A stretch of DNA of 64,000 nucleotides from Cladophialophora immunda (taxonomy: Eukaryota > Ascomycota > Eurotiomycetes > Chaetothyriales > Herpotrichiellaceae). The translations under genes were made by a program, and so were the position numbers. The stretch is taken from the NCBI RefSeq assembly GCF_000835495.1, contig NW_015622543.1, positions 2,271,864 to 2,335,863 on the forward strand. The letters are read 5' to 3'. How positions within the stretch are numbered: position 1 is the stretch's first letter; each line of letters begins with the position of its first letter. Positions 22,503 through 34,337 of this stretch are shown piece after piece. The notes beneath the pieces were generated by a model. The model was not told where the DNA came from and made no database searches. It was given only the letters and a program-made list of their open reading frames with translations.

Positions 22503-23687
22503 CTAGTTGGTCTTCCGCGGCGGCAAGTCCTTGATGAGACCCTTTTTCTCTTTCGTCCTCCACTGAATGGCCTGCATGAGTTCGTACACCATCTTGAGGG
22601 TTGGGGTTTCCACTCCATTGCGGGCTGCACTTCGAAGTGGCTCACCCACAATGATCTCGTATTCGGTCAGGTTTCCCTAACATCAGACCGTGCGATCAGC
22701 GACCATAACCGGTGGAGAGGAGGACGAGAAGGAAACATCGTCATTTGCTTAACATACCTTGGCAACGTCCTGCTGCATGCTGGGCTCGAAGTAGAGACCA
22801 ATGTCTTCGGCGTTGACAATGGCGTCGATACGATCGGCCGGCAGGTCGATCCCGTTGGCCTTGGCGGCCGCGACGATCTCCTTCATCAGTGGCCTGATCA
22901 AGCCGTCGATGGGAGACCGTGCCAGTCGCAGACGGCTGGTGTCCATCTGGGTGATGGCGCAGACCGGGTTGTAGCTGGCGTTGTACATCAACTTCCTCCA
23001 GCGGCGCCACGTCACGGTGTCGTCGAAGTTGCAGGCCACCCGGCCGGAAGCATTGTAAATGTCCACGAAGCGTTTGGCGGCCGCCTCGCCTTGCTCCTGA
23101 GGGATCGCAGGGTGGGGGAAGAACCCGATGAACAGGCGGTCAGGGTCGTTGTGGAGGATGTGGCCATGGGTGGTCTCTTTCGCTCCAATATGAGACACCC
23201 CCGAGAGCACGATGTTGGTGGGAAACTTGGTCTGCACGGGGTGCTCAATATTGAGGCCATTTTGGACCAGCACGATGACGGTGTGGCCGGGGGTCACTGC
23301 GGGAGAGACGACTTCAGCCACTGTGGGCGGCACATCCGGCACGTTCTTCGTCGTCACCACAATAAAGTCAAACGGCTCCATGGCTTCAGACACGGTCGGC
23401 ACAGAGTTGACGACTGTTTTGAGCAGTCCGGTGATCAGCGCACGGATTCGACTTCGTCCGGGTCGAGAGCGAGCCCTGGGGCATAAAGACTTACTGGCGG
23501 TGGGCTTCCATCCCGACACATGACCATGATTGACCGAATCGAAACTGAATCCCTTCTCTACGACTGCGGCATAATTGGAGCGCAGCACAGCCGTGACCTT
23601 TGCCTTCCCCCCCGACTCGAGAGCATATACAGCCATGGTCCCGACACCTCCAGATCCGACGAGGAGCACATTCGCTTTCGACGCCAT
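22503..23687 (-). CDS. 2-dehydropantoate 2-reductase family protein (ketopantoate reductase-like)
   Basis: Three exons (23687-23495, 23413-22758, 22676-22503) give 340 aa. The N-terminal Rossmann motif VLLVGSGGVGTMAVYAL is at about residues 7-23. VVTTKNVPDV carries the Lys expected in this family, and IVLVQNGLNIE with VLSGVSHIGAKE follows. The helical ApbA_C domain starts with WRRWRKLMYNASYNPVCAITQMD and ends in the last exon with GVETPTLKMVYELM. The family reduces 2-oxo acids to 2-hydroxyacids with NADPH; ketopantoate to pantoate is the textbook case, but many fungal paralogues have unknown substrates. In this neighbourhood it may act on a 2-oxo or 2-hydroxyacid linked to the FMN dehydrogenase. 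The intron at 23414-23494 is translatable, which would insert about 27 residues. Confidence 0.9.
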
Positions 23688-24553
23688 CTTATGCGCCTGT
23701 ATCGTCCTCCTTGCGTGAAGGAATGGTCTAATCTATGAGACACTGCAATTCTTAGCTATGCTTGTAGCGGTACAATCGACGAGAAAAATCTCGATGGTTA
23801 ATTATGGTTATAGCAGTACAGACTCCTCGACATTGGAACTTGCGTCCCACCAGTTCGATAACATAGAAGCAGCCCCAGTGGAAATCACACAGGCCCTCGA
23901 GTGGACGAGAACAACACAAAGCCCTCACAGACTCTGTGGAGCTTGGTTCTGTCTGATAGCGACTCGCAGGTCTAAGACGCCTTTCGGCTTCGGCTTTCAG
24001 CCTTGCGGCCCCTGGCTGTGCCCTATCAAACAGTGGGGCCTCGGCCGTTCAACAGTCGAGAATGAGCACCCACCCTTTCGGGCCCGAGCAAGTGGAGTCT
24101 GGCCAGCCAATTAGAGCATCTCCCCCGCAGCCTCGTTGCCGGACCCGTTATCTTTGCTCTCTGCGCCGTGTTTGCGCATCTCGCCCTTGTCCTCCCTGTC
24201 ATATTTTGTCCCGGTCCGGAAAGATGGGGCATACATGCTTCCCGAAAGTCTGTTATATCCATCACCTAAAGCCTTGAGTTCTTTTCTAGCCTGGCGGTTG
24301 GAGATCGGGGAGATGTCACGCCCTGAGAGGCATCCCAAGGGTCCAATCGACTTGAGAATGAGGATCCAAAACCGTCATATTCTGCAGACATTCTTGTAGA
24401 CTCGAAGGGCGCTGGGCCGTAGCTATTCTCCACAAGATGGTCATGCTAGACTCGATTTTCATGCAGGATTCGTCCACATTGATACACACATATATATGTG
24501 TATATTCTTGACTTGTATCGTTCTTATGCCCAGCCAATGCAAGGATAGCCACA
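23688..24553. promoter_or_regulatory. Divergent intergenic region, 866 bp
   Basis: Holds the promoters of the reductase (-) and the MFS carrier (+). One TTATCT (AGATAA) is present at 24148-24153, and a TTTCGGCTTCGGCTTTC tract near 23984-24000 resembles, in reverse orientation, the CCGAAAGCCGAAAGCCGA tract upstream of the FMN dehydrogenase. No gene is supported here. Confidence 0.45.
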
Positions 24554-26281
24554 ATGCAAGAGGGGCCGTCAAAAGAGTTGTTTCCCGGAGAAGAAAACAG
24601 CGCAGTCGCAATATCTGCGGTCCTGAATCCACTGATCGATGCCGAACAAGGTCAAGAACGCAACCAGATCAGTGACAAAGCACTTGAGGTCAGAACGGAG
24701 GAGAGAACAGATGTCAAGGTAGGAAAGATAAAAGAGAGTGAACCCTCTTTGAATCAGGGTTTATGTCTTGCTAACAAGCTCGCGGTCTTCTTCTAGGCCT
24801 CGTGGGATGGCCCTGACGACCCTGAGTGTCCCTTGAACTGGCCAGAAAGACGGAAATGGACCCTCGTCCTGCTCGCCTCGGCGGCCAGCTTTGCGACCCT
24901 GTCGTCCGGCACGCTAATGGCCCCGGGCGTCAAAGTCATCGGCCGGGAGCTGGGCATGAATAGTGAAACCACCCAGTTGACCCTGTCCATCTTCGTGGTG
25001 TGGTACGGGTTCGGCCCCATCCTTGTCGCCCCCATGACCGAACTCTACGGCCGGCGACCGGTCTGGCTGGTGACGGGCCTGTGGTTCACCGTCTGGAACG
25101 TCATCTGCGGCTTCAGCCAAACCAAGTCGTTGCTCATCGTCGGGCGTCTGTTTGCTGGCCTGGGCGCCAGTTCCAGCTTTGCGGTCAGTCAAAGCCTGAA
25201 GCGCGGCCAGGCCCCCAAGTTGGAGCCATGGTCAGGGTGGTAGAAGCTAATTGAGGTCCCCCAGATCACAAATCCCATCTTGACCGACTGCTTTCCCCCA
25301 GAAAAAAGGGGACGGTCGCTCGGGATTGCTACCACCATGCCTCTGCTGGGTCCTGCCTTTGGGCCCATCGTGGGAGGCTTCATCGTCAAGGCTAGCTGGC
25401 GCTGGCTCTTCTGGACTTTGTCCATTTTCACCGCCACGCTTCTGATACTGGGCTTGTTCCTGTTCCCCGAGACTTCGACCAAAATCATTCTCCGTCGCAG
25501 AGCAGCCAGACTTCGACGCCAGTCTCCGCCTGAGCCACAACCACTAGGTACGGCCGATGGGGGGAATATGGCTTGGTGGAGTGAAATGAAGCAGAGCTTC
25601 CGTCGACCGATGCTCATGCTCCGCCACCAAGGGGTCATCCAGGTAGTCTCTTTGTATCTCTGCGTCAACCTGGGCACCGCGTACCTGGTCATGACAACTT
25701 ATGCCAGTTTGTGGATCGACAAATACGGCTTTTCCACCCAGCAGGCCGGTCTGCAGTACATCTCCGTGGCGCTGGGGTTTCTTGCCGGCTCCCATCTGGG
25801 CGGCCTGGGCATGGATCGCATCTACCGACGGCTCAAGCAAAAGGCCGGAAGTGAGGTCGTGCCTGAGGTCCGGGTGCCGCTTATGATCCCTGCCGGCATC
25901 TTCTCGGCCATCGGCCTGCTCTGGTACGGCTGGTCAGCCCAAGCAAAGGCCCATTGGGTCGTGCCGGATCTGGGCATTCTCGTCTTCAGCTTTGGCAACG
26001 TCATGACCACTCAAGCCTCGCAGGCCTATGTGATGGATGCCTTTCCACACGCTGTGGCAGCCGGTGCCGCCGCGAGCCAGATCTTTCGAAGCGTCACCGC
26101 CTTTGCGTTCCCCATTTTTGGGCCCATCATGTACGCCCAGCTGGGCTACGGGTGGGGTAACACCCTGTTGGCCGTGCTGTCGCTGGTCCTGGGGCTTGCG
26201 GGCCCAGCAGTGTTGTGGGTGTACGGGGCCCAACTGAGGGCTCGAGGGTTGAGGAAATCAAAAGAATCCGGTCATGAATAG
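24554..26281 (+). CDS. MFS transporter, DHA1-like
   Basis: Three exons (24554-24718, 24797-25183, 25265-26281) give 522 aa. The N-terminal 60 residues are hydrophilic, followed by the family entry motif WDGPDDPECPLNWPERRKW. The signature after TM2 (GPILVAPMTELYGRRPVWL) and the motif PLLGPAFGPIVGGF are present. A long acidic/basic central loop separates the two six-helix halves. Donor GTCAGT at 25184 is weaker than usual but the splice restores SSSFA-ITNPILTDCFPPEKRG. It probably exports or imports a small organic compound across the plasma membrane, and may serve the adjacent metabolic block; the substrate is unknown. Confidence 0.88.
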
Positions 26282-27478
26282 ACTTTGCATAAACAATCAG
26301 CCCTACCCGCTGACGGCAGAATCACTCTCGGAAGATGCAATGTCCGTTGTATGAGGAATTCATTTCCAACAGCCCCTTTTAGCACGGTGCTGTAGAAATG
26401 GATTTTCGGCTGTGCGGAGAAAGGGGGAGCATGGCTTCGTACGTCATCAGATACGTTCTAGAAGCATATGTCTAGGCGACAGACAGACTGCGCTGAGCAG
26501 GATCAGAGATGGAATGACTGACTTGATTGTCTTTCCATTTGAGCGACAGCCCAAAGGTCGTTGTGGCATACGTTAGAGTGGACGTCGCAGCGTACCCGAG
26601 GATAAAGGATTGTCTTCTACGTTCTACCATGCAACCTCTGAAGCCTAGCGTTAGACGGTCTCATACTCACCACCACACGTTTCTATGGAATCAGTGCAGT
26701 ACAAAATATGTTGAATGTCGTCTCCCAGCTCTCATTTGGAAAGTTGGAAAGTTGATCAAGCAGATTGAGCGTGACGACGAGCATTTTCGTCAACTTTGTC
26801 TCTAGCGAAAAGCCGGCCACAGTGCGACTCTCGATACTAGTCCGTATTCAGATGACCCCCTGACGTCAAATCAACACTGAACAGTTGATCAATCTCGGCG
26901 TCCCTTTCCAGTGTCCTAACGACGGAGTCGGACGTGTTTGGAGGCGTCAATCAACACAGGTTTACTGACAGACTGGGGACGGAAAGTCCGTGTGGAGCCA
27001 GGATTGCATACTATGCTGTTTCGGGAAATTCCCGCGGGACCCCGAAATGTCTTGTCCAACATCATCCTTCCCTTTTCTTCCTGCACCCCTGCATCCGAGA
27101 CCATCAATAGACCGACGCCATATGCTGGAGTTTGCGCAACTCCAGGTGACTTCGGTCCAGCATCCCTGCGGACCACGTCTCGATTGAACCTTTATAGCCC
27201 CGAGCTTTAAGATCCAAAGCTCTTAAGTCCGTCGAGATCAGACATATTGTTCCGCATCCATCTCTGCCTGCATATGCAAGATGGTCATATACATCCGGGC
27301 TCATACGCCACCAACTACGGTAATTATCACGACCAGCAATTTCTTGAAAATATAAAACCCCAGGCACTTGGACTGGACCTGTTGATCGCCAACAGCCTCG
27401 AAAACAACAGTAACAGCACACATATCCAACCGTCTTCTATCTCCTGTACTAGAAGCACATATTCAAGAACAGAACGCC
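26282..27478. promoter_or_regulatory. Intergenic, 1.2 kb, promoter of the dioxygenase
   Basis: A TATAAAA at 27351-27357 lies 128 bp upstream of the dioxygenase ATG and is the best TATA candidate. Short frames at 26527-27210 have no domain support. Confidence 0.5.
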
Positions 27479-28486
27479 ATGTCGTCCTCCACTACTTCTA
27501 CCATCGTGCAGTCCAAGGTCATTGAGTTGGCAGCTGGTTATAAAGAACTCGTTGGAGAGCCTCGCATTGTTGGGCTCAAGGCCGATCCCAAATTCTCTCG
27601 CCTGCTGGAGAAAGCGGCCCGCAAGGACTTGAGTCCCAACCTCGGAACCGAACTTCGCGACGTCCAGCTGAAGGACCTCACCGACGATCAAGTCGAGGAC
27701 CTCGCCGCCTTTATTTCCACTCGGGGCGTGGTCGTCTTCCGCGACCAGAATTTCAGCCTGGACGAGCACCTTGCATTTGCGGCACGTCTCGGCGACCTGC
27801 AGGAAACCAACCACCCATTTTCCAAGGGCCTTCATCCCGCCTTGCTCCCCATCGCCGCCGACAAGGACTCCAAGTTCGCGCCCGGCGAGGCCTGGCACTC
27901 GGACATGTGCGAGGAGCCCTACCCGCCGGCGTACTCGATTCTCTACATGGAAACGGTGCCCCCCAGCGGCGGCGACACCTTGTACGCCAACATGTACGCC
28001 GCGTACGACAAGCTCTCGCCTCCGATGAAGCAGTTCCTGGAGGGCAAGACCGCCGTCACCCGCCGCGGCACCCGGAAGTACCGGGGCAACCTGGAGCAGG
28101 GGCGCAACACGGCGTGCTCCCACCCGGTGATCCGCACGCACCCGGTGACCGGGTGGCAGATGCTGTTCACCAACGAGCCCTGCTCGGTCCATCTCGACGG
28201 CCACTCGCCGCTCGAGTCGGAGCACATCCTGCGCCTCCTGGCGCAGCACATCGAGAAGTCGCCCGAGTTCCAGATCCGCCTGCACTGGGACGCCCACTCG
28301 GTCGCCATCTGGGACAACCGCGCCGTCCAGCACCAGGCCATCTGGGACTACTGGCCCGCCGCGCGCAAGGGGCGCCGCGTCGCCGTCATCGGCGGCAAGC
28401 CCTACTACGATTCGAATGGGAAGTCCCAGGCTGAAGAGCTGGGAGGGACTCTATCACCAAGGTTCCTGCGCCACGCCGAGGAGTAA
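27479..28486 (+). CDS. TauD/TfdA-type Fe(II)/2-oxoglutarate-dependent dioxygenase
   Basis: An intronless frame of 335 aa. The metal triad is visible: WHSDM gives His140 and Asp142, and the distal His is about residue 285 in AVQHQAIWDYWP. A downstream Arg in KGRRVAVIGG is placed to bind 2-oxoglutarate. Other family segments are GVVVFRDQNF, FAARLGDLQETNHPF, PPSGGDTLYANMY and LDGHSPLESEHIL. Members hydroxylate taurine, other sulfonates, aryloxyacids and related small molecules; this one could oxidise a sulfonate or an amine-derived acid. It closes the metabolic block next to the MFS carrier. Coding DNA is markedly GC-rich in third positions. Confidence 0.93.
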   Translation: MSSSTTSTIVQSKVIELAAGYKELVGEPRIVGLKADPKFSRLLEKAARKDLSPNLGTELRDVQLKDLTDDQVEDLAAFISTRGVVVFRDQNFSLDEHLAFAARLGDLQETNHPFSKGLHPALLPIAADKDSKFAPGEAWHSDMCEEPYPPAYSILYMETVPPSGGDTLYANMYAAYDKLSPPMKQFLEGKTAVTRRGTRKYRGNLEQGRNTACSHPVIRTHPVTGWQMLFTNEPCSVHLDGHSPLESEHILRLLAQHIEKSPEFQIRLHWDAHSVAIWDNRAVQHQAIWDYWPAARKGRRVAVIGGKPYYDSNGKSQAEELGGTLSPRFLRHAEE

Positions 28487-30026
28487 GGGCCGGGGACATC
28501 ACGCACCATCAACCATGCTATCTATTCCTCCCACAGAGCCAACAGGAATGCGGTCTTTTCGTCAGTGTTGGCTGCGTATCGACGTCTCTTGAACCCCCAA
28601 ATGTCAAGGTAGAGAAGGGGAAAAAACCCATAACGCCGTAGTAAATAGGCTGACAGAAAATAATACACACATTTGTCTCCTCTCGACATAACTCGCAGCC
28701 TCTAAGCTTGATCCTGCCCACCATTAATACATAGGTACCCATCGTGGTGGCCGTCCTTTTTACTGGCTCAGCAGCCGCAAATAAGATGTCTCGTCGTGGC
28801 TATCCCTAAGTGGAAGCCGACGCGAAAACCCCCATTGCGATTCTAGAAGCCCACACCATGGCTTGTAGGGTTACAAGGATCATTCTCTGGGCGGGGAACG
28901 ACATGCAACATGCCCCCGAGACATGGGGCCCCTCCATATGGCAAAGGGGATATGTGCTATCTCCGCAGCGAGACACACGCGAGGCGTGGCATCCTGGCAT
29001 CCTGGGGACGTGGCCTGCATCTCTATTTTCCTCGCTAAAAACAGCAATTCCTTGAGGTATTACATTATCATGTGGTCTATTGTAGGTACTGTTAGGTTAC
29101 TCTGGGGCAACCCAGGCCTGAAAACTGCAGTTCGAACACACCCAGTACACTCCATGCCCGAAAGAGGTGTGAAATGTGCCGTTCGCGACACCGGTGGCCG
29201 GGCAGTGACAAAAGAATCCTGTGTCCTTCTGCACTTTCTTTCTCGGCGGAACTTGTTGGGATCAATAAGTTCCGGAGGCGAGGCCTAGACTTCACGAATC
29301 CCTGGTTGTCCTCAGATGGGAGGGTCTCGTCCATCAGAATCTCAACGCCTTTCCGGCCTAACCGCTTCTAGGAATTATCGCGACCCACAAATTAAAGCCT
29401 CGATGGAGCAATCATGCACTCTCGCTTGTGCTGATGGGCTAGACTGTCAGTTGTCTCCTCGGCACAACTTTCTCCGGATGCCAATCGTTTGTGGACTGCG
29501 GCGGAAGGAGATGTGCTCAGATCAGGCGCACAACTTATTGATACATTGAATTGTGTCCCAATGAACTTCCTAGATCAATTCACGAGACCAATATCCCTAG
29601 ACCTCCCCATCAGATACTTGCTCGCACTGGGTCTCAGGTCGAGACAGGACTCCAAGGAGACTGACAGGAGGTCCGAGGTCTTGTCTTACCGCTCCGCAAG
29701 TATGAACCCTGGGTTGCTGCCAATTTATGCGCAATGGTGTCCATGAGTCAAACGTCAGTGTTATACCTTCAGCCTGTTTTTTGTTGTCGCGGGTAAGAGG
29801 CTGCTGGCTGTTCGCCAGAAAACTGTGCGTTGACGGTAACTGTTCATACAACACCTTGAGCAGATGCTGTTTAAAAGACAACCACCGGCAGAACCACAGC
29901 GACCGTTCCAAAGCAAATCGTTTGGATCTTTTGACAGAGTTGGCATGAAACTCCAAACACATTCAAGGCATTAGCCAGTGGGCCTTGTCCCGATTGTCCT
30001 GTCTTTGTCCACGGCCATTGATGTGA
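28487..30026. other. Intergenic, 1.54 kb, convergent 3' ends
   Basis: Lies between the dioxygenase (+) and the second Zn2Cys6 regulator (-). I see only short frames without codon or domain support. Confidence 0.5.
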
Positions 30027-31946
30027 TTATGTCTCAGGTAGAGCTGGAAGAGGAGTCTGATGTCGGGCGGTGGTGCCGAAGTTCCAGTTGGAAAGCAGAT
30101 TTCGAGCTTGGAGCCGCTGTTGGTCATCGGCTGCCAGGGCCACGACGACCTTGACGGCCGAGAGTGTACGTACAGAGTCACCACAGAAGGGACTGGCCAG
30201 CCTTTGGTACATTGCGACCTGGAGAACGGAATCCGAATAAGAGATGATCGCCGATCGGTGACGGGGAATGGGAGATATTGGGTCAAGACCCATCGGAGTT
30301 GCATTTGATGCCGCGATGACCAAGAGGATAGAATGGAGAATGATCTTAGCAGCGCCGTATATAGCGATGCAATATGAGGTGAAAGTGTCGTCGTAAATTT
30401 CCGGCTTTGAGGTTATTGTCAAGGAGAGTTCTTGGAGTCGCTCGTGTCTAGATGACACCACGGGGATGATATTGGGGCTGTCAGGCAATTTCGAGGTGAC
30501 ATCGTTCGCTTGTTCAAAATGCCACCTCCAGTCCTGTAGTCTAGACATGAGCACTAAGACGTCCTTTTCGATCTGGCACTTGGTGTCAGCACCCAGACCG
30601 GATATGTTGTGAATGCAATCTCGTAGTGTTTGGCTCTGCTTCCCTGGTGGCAGCTGCAGTACACGACAGAAGGAGAGGAGGATGTCAATGAGAAAATCTG
30701 GCGATATCTTGGGGTGATGCGTGAAGGGAATAGTGGTCCAATCTAATGAATCGAACCTGGAGGGCTGATTCTGCCAGAGGGAGTGAAATGCCTGTGCCTC
30801 TAGGGTTAGACGTCCACTTTGACAACTCGACAAAGACAGAACATGTAAGGCAAGATCTTACTTCGTAATGGCGCAGTGACCGAAATATTCTATGACCGAT
30901 TCCAGTGCGGCACTCAAATGGTCCTCTCCTACAGATCATCTCGGCGGCTGCGTTATAATGCGCTGACAGTACATCCGCAGTAGTTTCTCTCATTGTTTCA
31001 AAGTATTGAAATAGCAATGGCACGCAGATTGCCAAGTCGGATGGAAGAATATTCGAAAAGTTCCCGTCCGAACCAATTTCGACACATGCTTTTGTGTGAG
31101 AGTGCTGGAGGGTCGTCCGGTGGCACTCTAGGCCTGCCGAATACCAGCGCATGGCGTCCATTTCGGCTTGTTTGTGGCCATATGCAACCGCAAAATAGAC
31201 GAGGGCAGCGGCCCGAATGGAATATTTCACTGATGGCACGAGCTCCATGGATAGGAAGTTGGGCAGCTCTAAGAGCCAAGACTGCGGACAATCCGGATAT
31301 GTGGCGAAGCGTGCTGTGGAAACAGAATGGACAAATTGACCGACGAAATAGTGCTCGAATACGTTGTTCGAGCACATTTGTTCGGTTATAGGGCAGCCGG
31401 GGATGTGCTGCCAGACATTCTCTTCGGGCGTGCTACAGGAAGGGGACGAATCGTTTCCAGGAGTAGTATTCCAGACATCGGCACTGTCCTGTTCAGCATT
31501 GTCCTCCCAGAGTTGACCATCCTCGATAGATCGTTCATTCTCCTCCGCAGAAGATGGGTTTGTGTCTGGTGTTTCACCATGGAAGTCCACGATCGTCGCC
31601 GGAGACACGAGGGAGTTGGTGGCGTCTTTTGGGGAAGCGGGCTGCTTTGATACTTTGTGTTTCTTCTTTCTCCCTTGTGTGATTTTTTCAGTCATGTCCA
31701 GGAATATAGTTCCCTGAATAGGGCCCGAACATGACAAGCCGAGTCGAGAGCATTCTTGACAGGACGGCGGTCTTCCGTCGCACTGCAATGGCTCTGAAAG
31801 TCAGACTGCTCCTCTTTGCCTCTCTGCTTGAATGAGGAGGAGTCGCTGCAAATGGTTGGGGAAGAGCGACGAGAGCGACGAGAGCTCACCTTGATATGAC
31901 GCTGGACGCATTGTTTGCATCCTTTGCTCCGCGGTGGCCGACTCAT
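30027..31946 (-). CDS. Zn2Cys6 transcription factor
   Basis: Three exons (31946-31890, 31782-30862, 30791-30027) give 580 aa. The zinc cluster is at residues 10-37 (C-x2-C-x6-C-x6-C-x2-C-x6-C). Intron 1 interrupts it in phase 0 immediately before the third Cys, and the splice restores RHIKCDGRPPSC. A basic GRKKKHK stretch follows and is a likely nuclear signal, then an acidic, Ser-rich linker. The C-terminal region (from FEHYFVGQFVHSVSTA onward) looks like the fungal_trans_2 type of helical regulatory domain. The third exon begins at the second AG (CACAG) after the branch point. It lies between the metabolic block and the M18 peptidase gene and could regulate either. Confidence 0.88.
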
Positions 31947-32749
31947 GTTCTATAGACAGTTTTTTGCAGCACATTTGGCTGGGCGGTTGGTGTTAGTCTA
32001 GGCTCCCTCTTCTGACATGTTCGTCAAGTGTTACAGATTGATATAGATTGTTGGCCGAAGTGAGAATTGGAAGGATGAGGCAGCGTTGTATGCCCAGTAG
32101 GTTACAGAAAGAAGAGAAATGGTGGGTGCTAGGTTCTTCTCCGGCCAGCTATATCAAGACTTGGTGGGAGGTGAGGTGGTTGAAGAATTGGGGGGGGTGG
32201 AGAAGAGCCAAAGTCCCGGCAACTTATGCAGATTCTCAATGACCTAGGCCCAGCTGGCATGGGCGAGAGAATACGGGTCTTCAGGCCTTGGTAGCGCAAT
32301 GGTGAAGCCGCCCCCGGCAGCATAGGAGACGGCCTCTAGGCAGTGTGGGTGGTCGCGACGCCTATTTGTCGGCACCGGTCCCCTGGGAAGATCACGAGCG
32401 TTGTGTGTACATGTACCAGTCCTCGGGGTGTGGCAGGATGCGGGGAGAGGCTGGTGAGGCAGGTGGCTTACTGGCGCTGTGAGCCTCGTGCGTCCAAGCT
32501 CCCTCCGTCATGCACCCCAACCTTATCTGCGCAGGGGTGTCTGCGATAAGGTTGCCGTGCAGCTGGTGGCGCCCTGCGGTGAATGCATGGCTGCACCGAG
32601 TGCTCGGTACATATGACACCATCTGTACCTGTTGATCGCAACTTCGCCGCATTTTCCAAAACTGTCCACATATCAGTTGCTTCCGCCAAATAACCCTGCA
32701 AGCTGCCTCAGTCTCATCCACCCTTCCTCCTCCTAAGCCACATCTCACC
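31947..32749. promoter_or_regulatory. Divergent intergenic region, 803 bp
   Basis: Promoters of the second regulator (-) and the M18 aminopeptidase (+). I examined a tRNA-like start at 32288 and rejected it. Nothing else is recognisable. Confidence 0.45.
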
Positions 32750-34337
32750 ATGGTCCGCAAAACCTCCTCGGGTTTCTTCTCGTCCATTCACGAAGACATG
32801 CCTCTCCACGTATCAAGGGGCTATGACCGAATAGTCCAGCATACTGCCTACCCATCCTCCTCGATACCTCCTAGTCCCCAAATAGAGAAATTCTTTCCTG
32901 AGAGATATACCCAGCCGTACCTGGACTTTATGACCCAGAACCCGACCATCTTTCACGCCGTGGACCACTTCACAAAGAAATTAGACAGGGCCGGCTATGT
33001 GTATCTATCAGAACGTGAGCAGTGGAAGATTCAGCCCGGCGGGAAATACTATACAAAGCGGAATGGCAGTGCATTCATTGCCTTTGCTGTCGGGAAAGAC
33101 TACAAGCCTGGAAATGGCGTTGGGATAGTCGCCGGTCATATCGATGCTCTCACTGCAAAGGTCAAGCCAGTTCCAAAGCTGCTGACAAAAGCTGGGTACG
33201 TCCAGCTCGGTGTCGCACCCTACGCCGGGGGATTGAACATGACCTGGTGGGATAGAGATTTGGGTATCGGCGGCAAGGTTCTTGTGAAGAACGACGATGG
33301 GATAATAGAAGAGAAGCTTGTCAAACTGGACTGGCCCATTGCAAGGATACCAACACTTGCACCCCATTTTGGAGCAGCTGCCATGGGTCCGTTTAACCTT
33401 GAGACCAACATGGTCCCGATCATCGGACTTGACAATTCGGACATTTCGGGAAAGGAGCTGCCATCACTGAAGCTACCTGCCGGAACTTTTGTCGCAAAGC
33501 AACCAGAGCGTCTGGTGCGAGCGATTGCAGGACGATTGGGTGTCAAAGAGTATACTTCTATCGTCAACTGGGAACTGGAGCTTTTCGATATCCAGCCCGC
33601 CCAGCTTGGCGGCTTGGATAAGGAGTTCATCTTTGCAGGCAGAATCGACGATAAGCTCTGCTGCTTTGCTGCTATCGAAGGGCTTCTCGCCTCCCCCGAC
33701 GACGCTTCCCCCGGTATCATTAAAATGGTTGGGTGCTTCGACGATGAAGAAGTCGGAAGCTATTTAAGGCAAGGTGCACGATCCAACTTCATGCCCAGCG
33801 TCATCTCGAGGATCTGCGAGGCCTTGAACGACTACTGTGGTCCCAACCTGATCAATCAGACCCTGGCAAACTCATTTCTCGTCTCTTCCGATGTGATCCA
33901 TGCTGTCAATCCCAACTTCCTCTACGCGTACTTGGAGAATCACTCGCCGCGCCTGAATATCGGAGTGGCCGTCTCCGCGGATCCTAACGGACACATGACA
34001 ACCGACAGCGCCTCCTCTGCCTTGTTGTCACGAATTGCTGAGAAATGTGGTAGCACATTGCAAGTGTTTCAAATTCGAAATGACAGTCGGAGCGGTGGCA
34101 CTATTGGACCTATGACTAGGTATGTTCCTCCAAAGCCAGATCTAGAGTGATGGATGCTAACTATAGGGCGCTTGAAGCTCAAAATTAGGGTGTCGCGCAA
34201 TCGACTGCGGCATCCCGCAGTTATCAATGCATTCTATCCGAGCAACCACAGGGTCGCTCGACCCCGGTCTCGGAGTGCAACTATACAAAGGCTTTTTCGA
34301 TTATTATGAAGAGGTCGACGCCGAGTTTGCCAACTAG
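32750..34337 (+). CDS. M18 family aminopeptidase (aspartyl aminopeptidase-like)
   Basis: Two exons (32750-34119, 34178-34337) give 509 aa, similar in size to cytosolic/vacuolar M18 enzymes. Zinc-binding and catalytic landmarks in order: VAGHIDA (equivalent of the usual HTDSP), IFAGRIDDKLC (usual GRLDN), FDDEEVGS (catalytic Glu pair) and DVIHAVNPNF (His ligand). RNDSRSGGTIGP and SMHSIRATTGS then close the site. The enzyme removes N-terminal, often acidic, residues from peptides as a large oligomer. The intron acceptor must be GAAG at 34177, not the nearer TATAG at 34166, because only the former restores TSSKLGCRAID. Substitutions in the usual HTDSP motif make the substrate preference uncertain. 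Confidence 0.9.

Noticed and set aside
27449..28333. Minus-strand 294-codon frame opposite the dioxygenase
   Set aside because: Lies antisense to an intact TauD gene in GC-rich DNA, has no start context and no domain; a third-position GC artefact.
10934..28486. Interpretation as a polyketide or peptide biosynthesis cluster
   Set aside because: No ketosynthase, adenylation, terpene synthase or prenyltransferase frame is present; enzyme content fits catabolism better.
32285..32360. tRNA-like GGTAGCGCAATGG stretch upstream of the M18 gene
   Set aside because: No acceptor stem, anticodon arm or T-loop (TTCGA) at the required distances.
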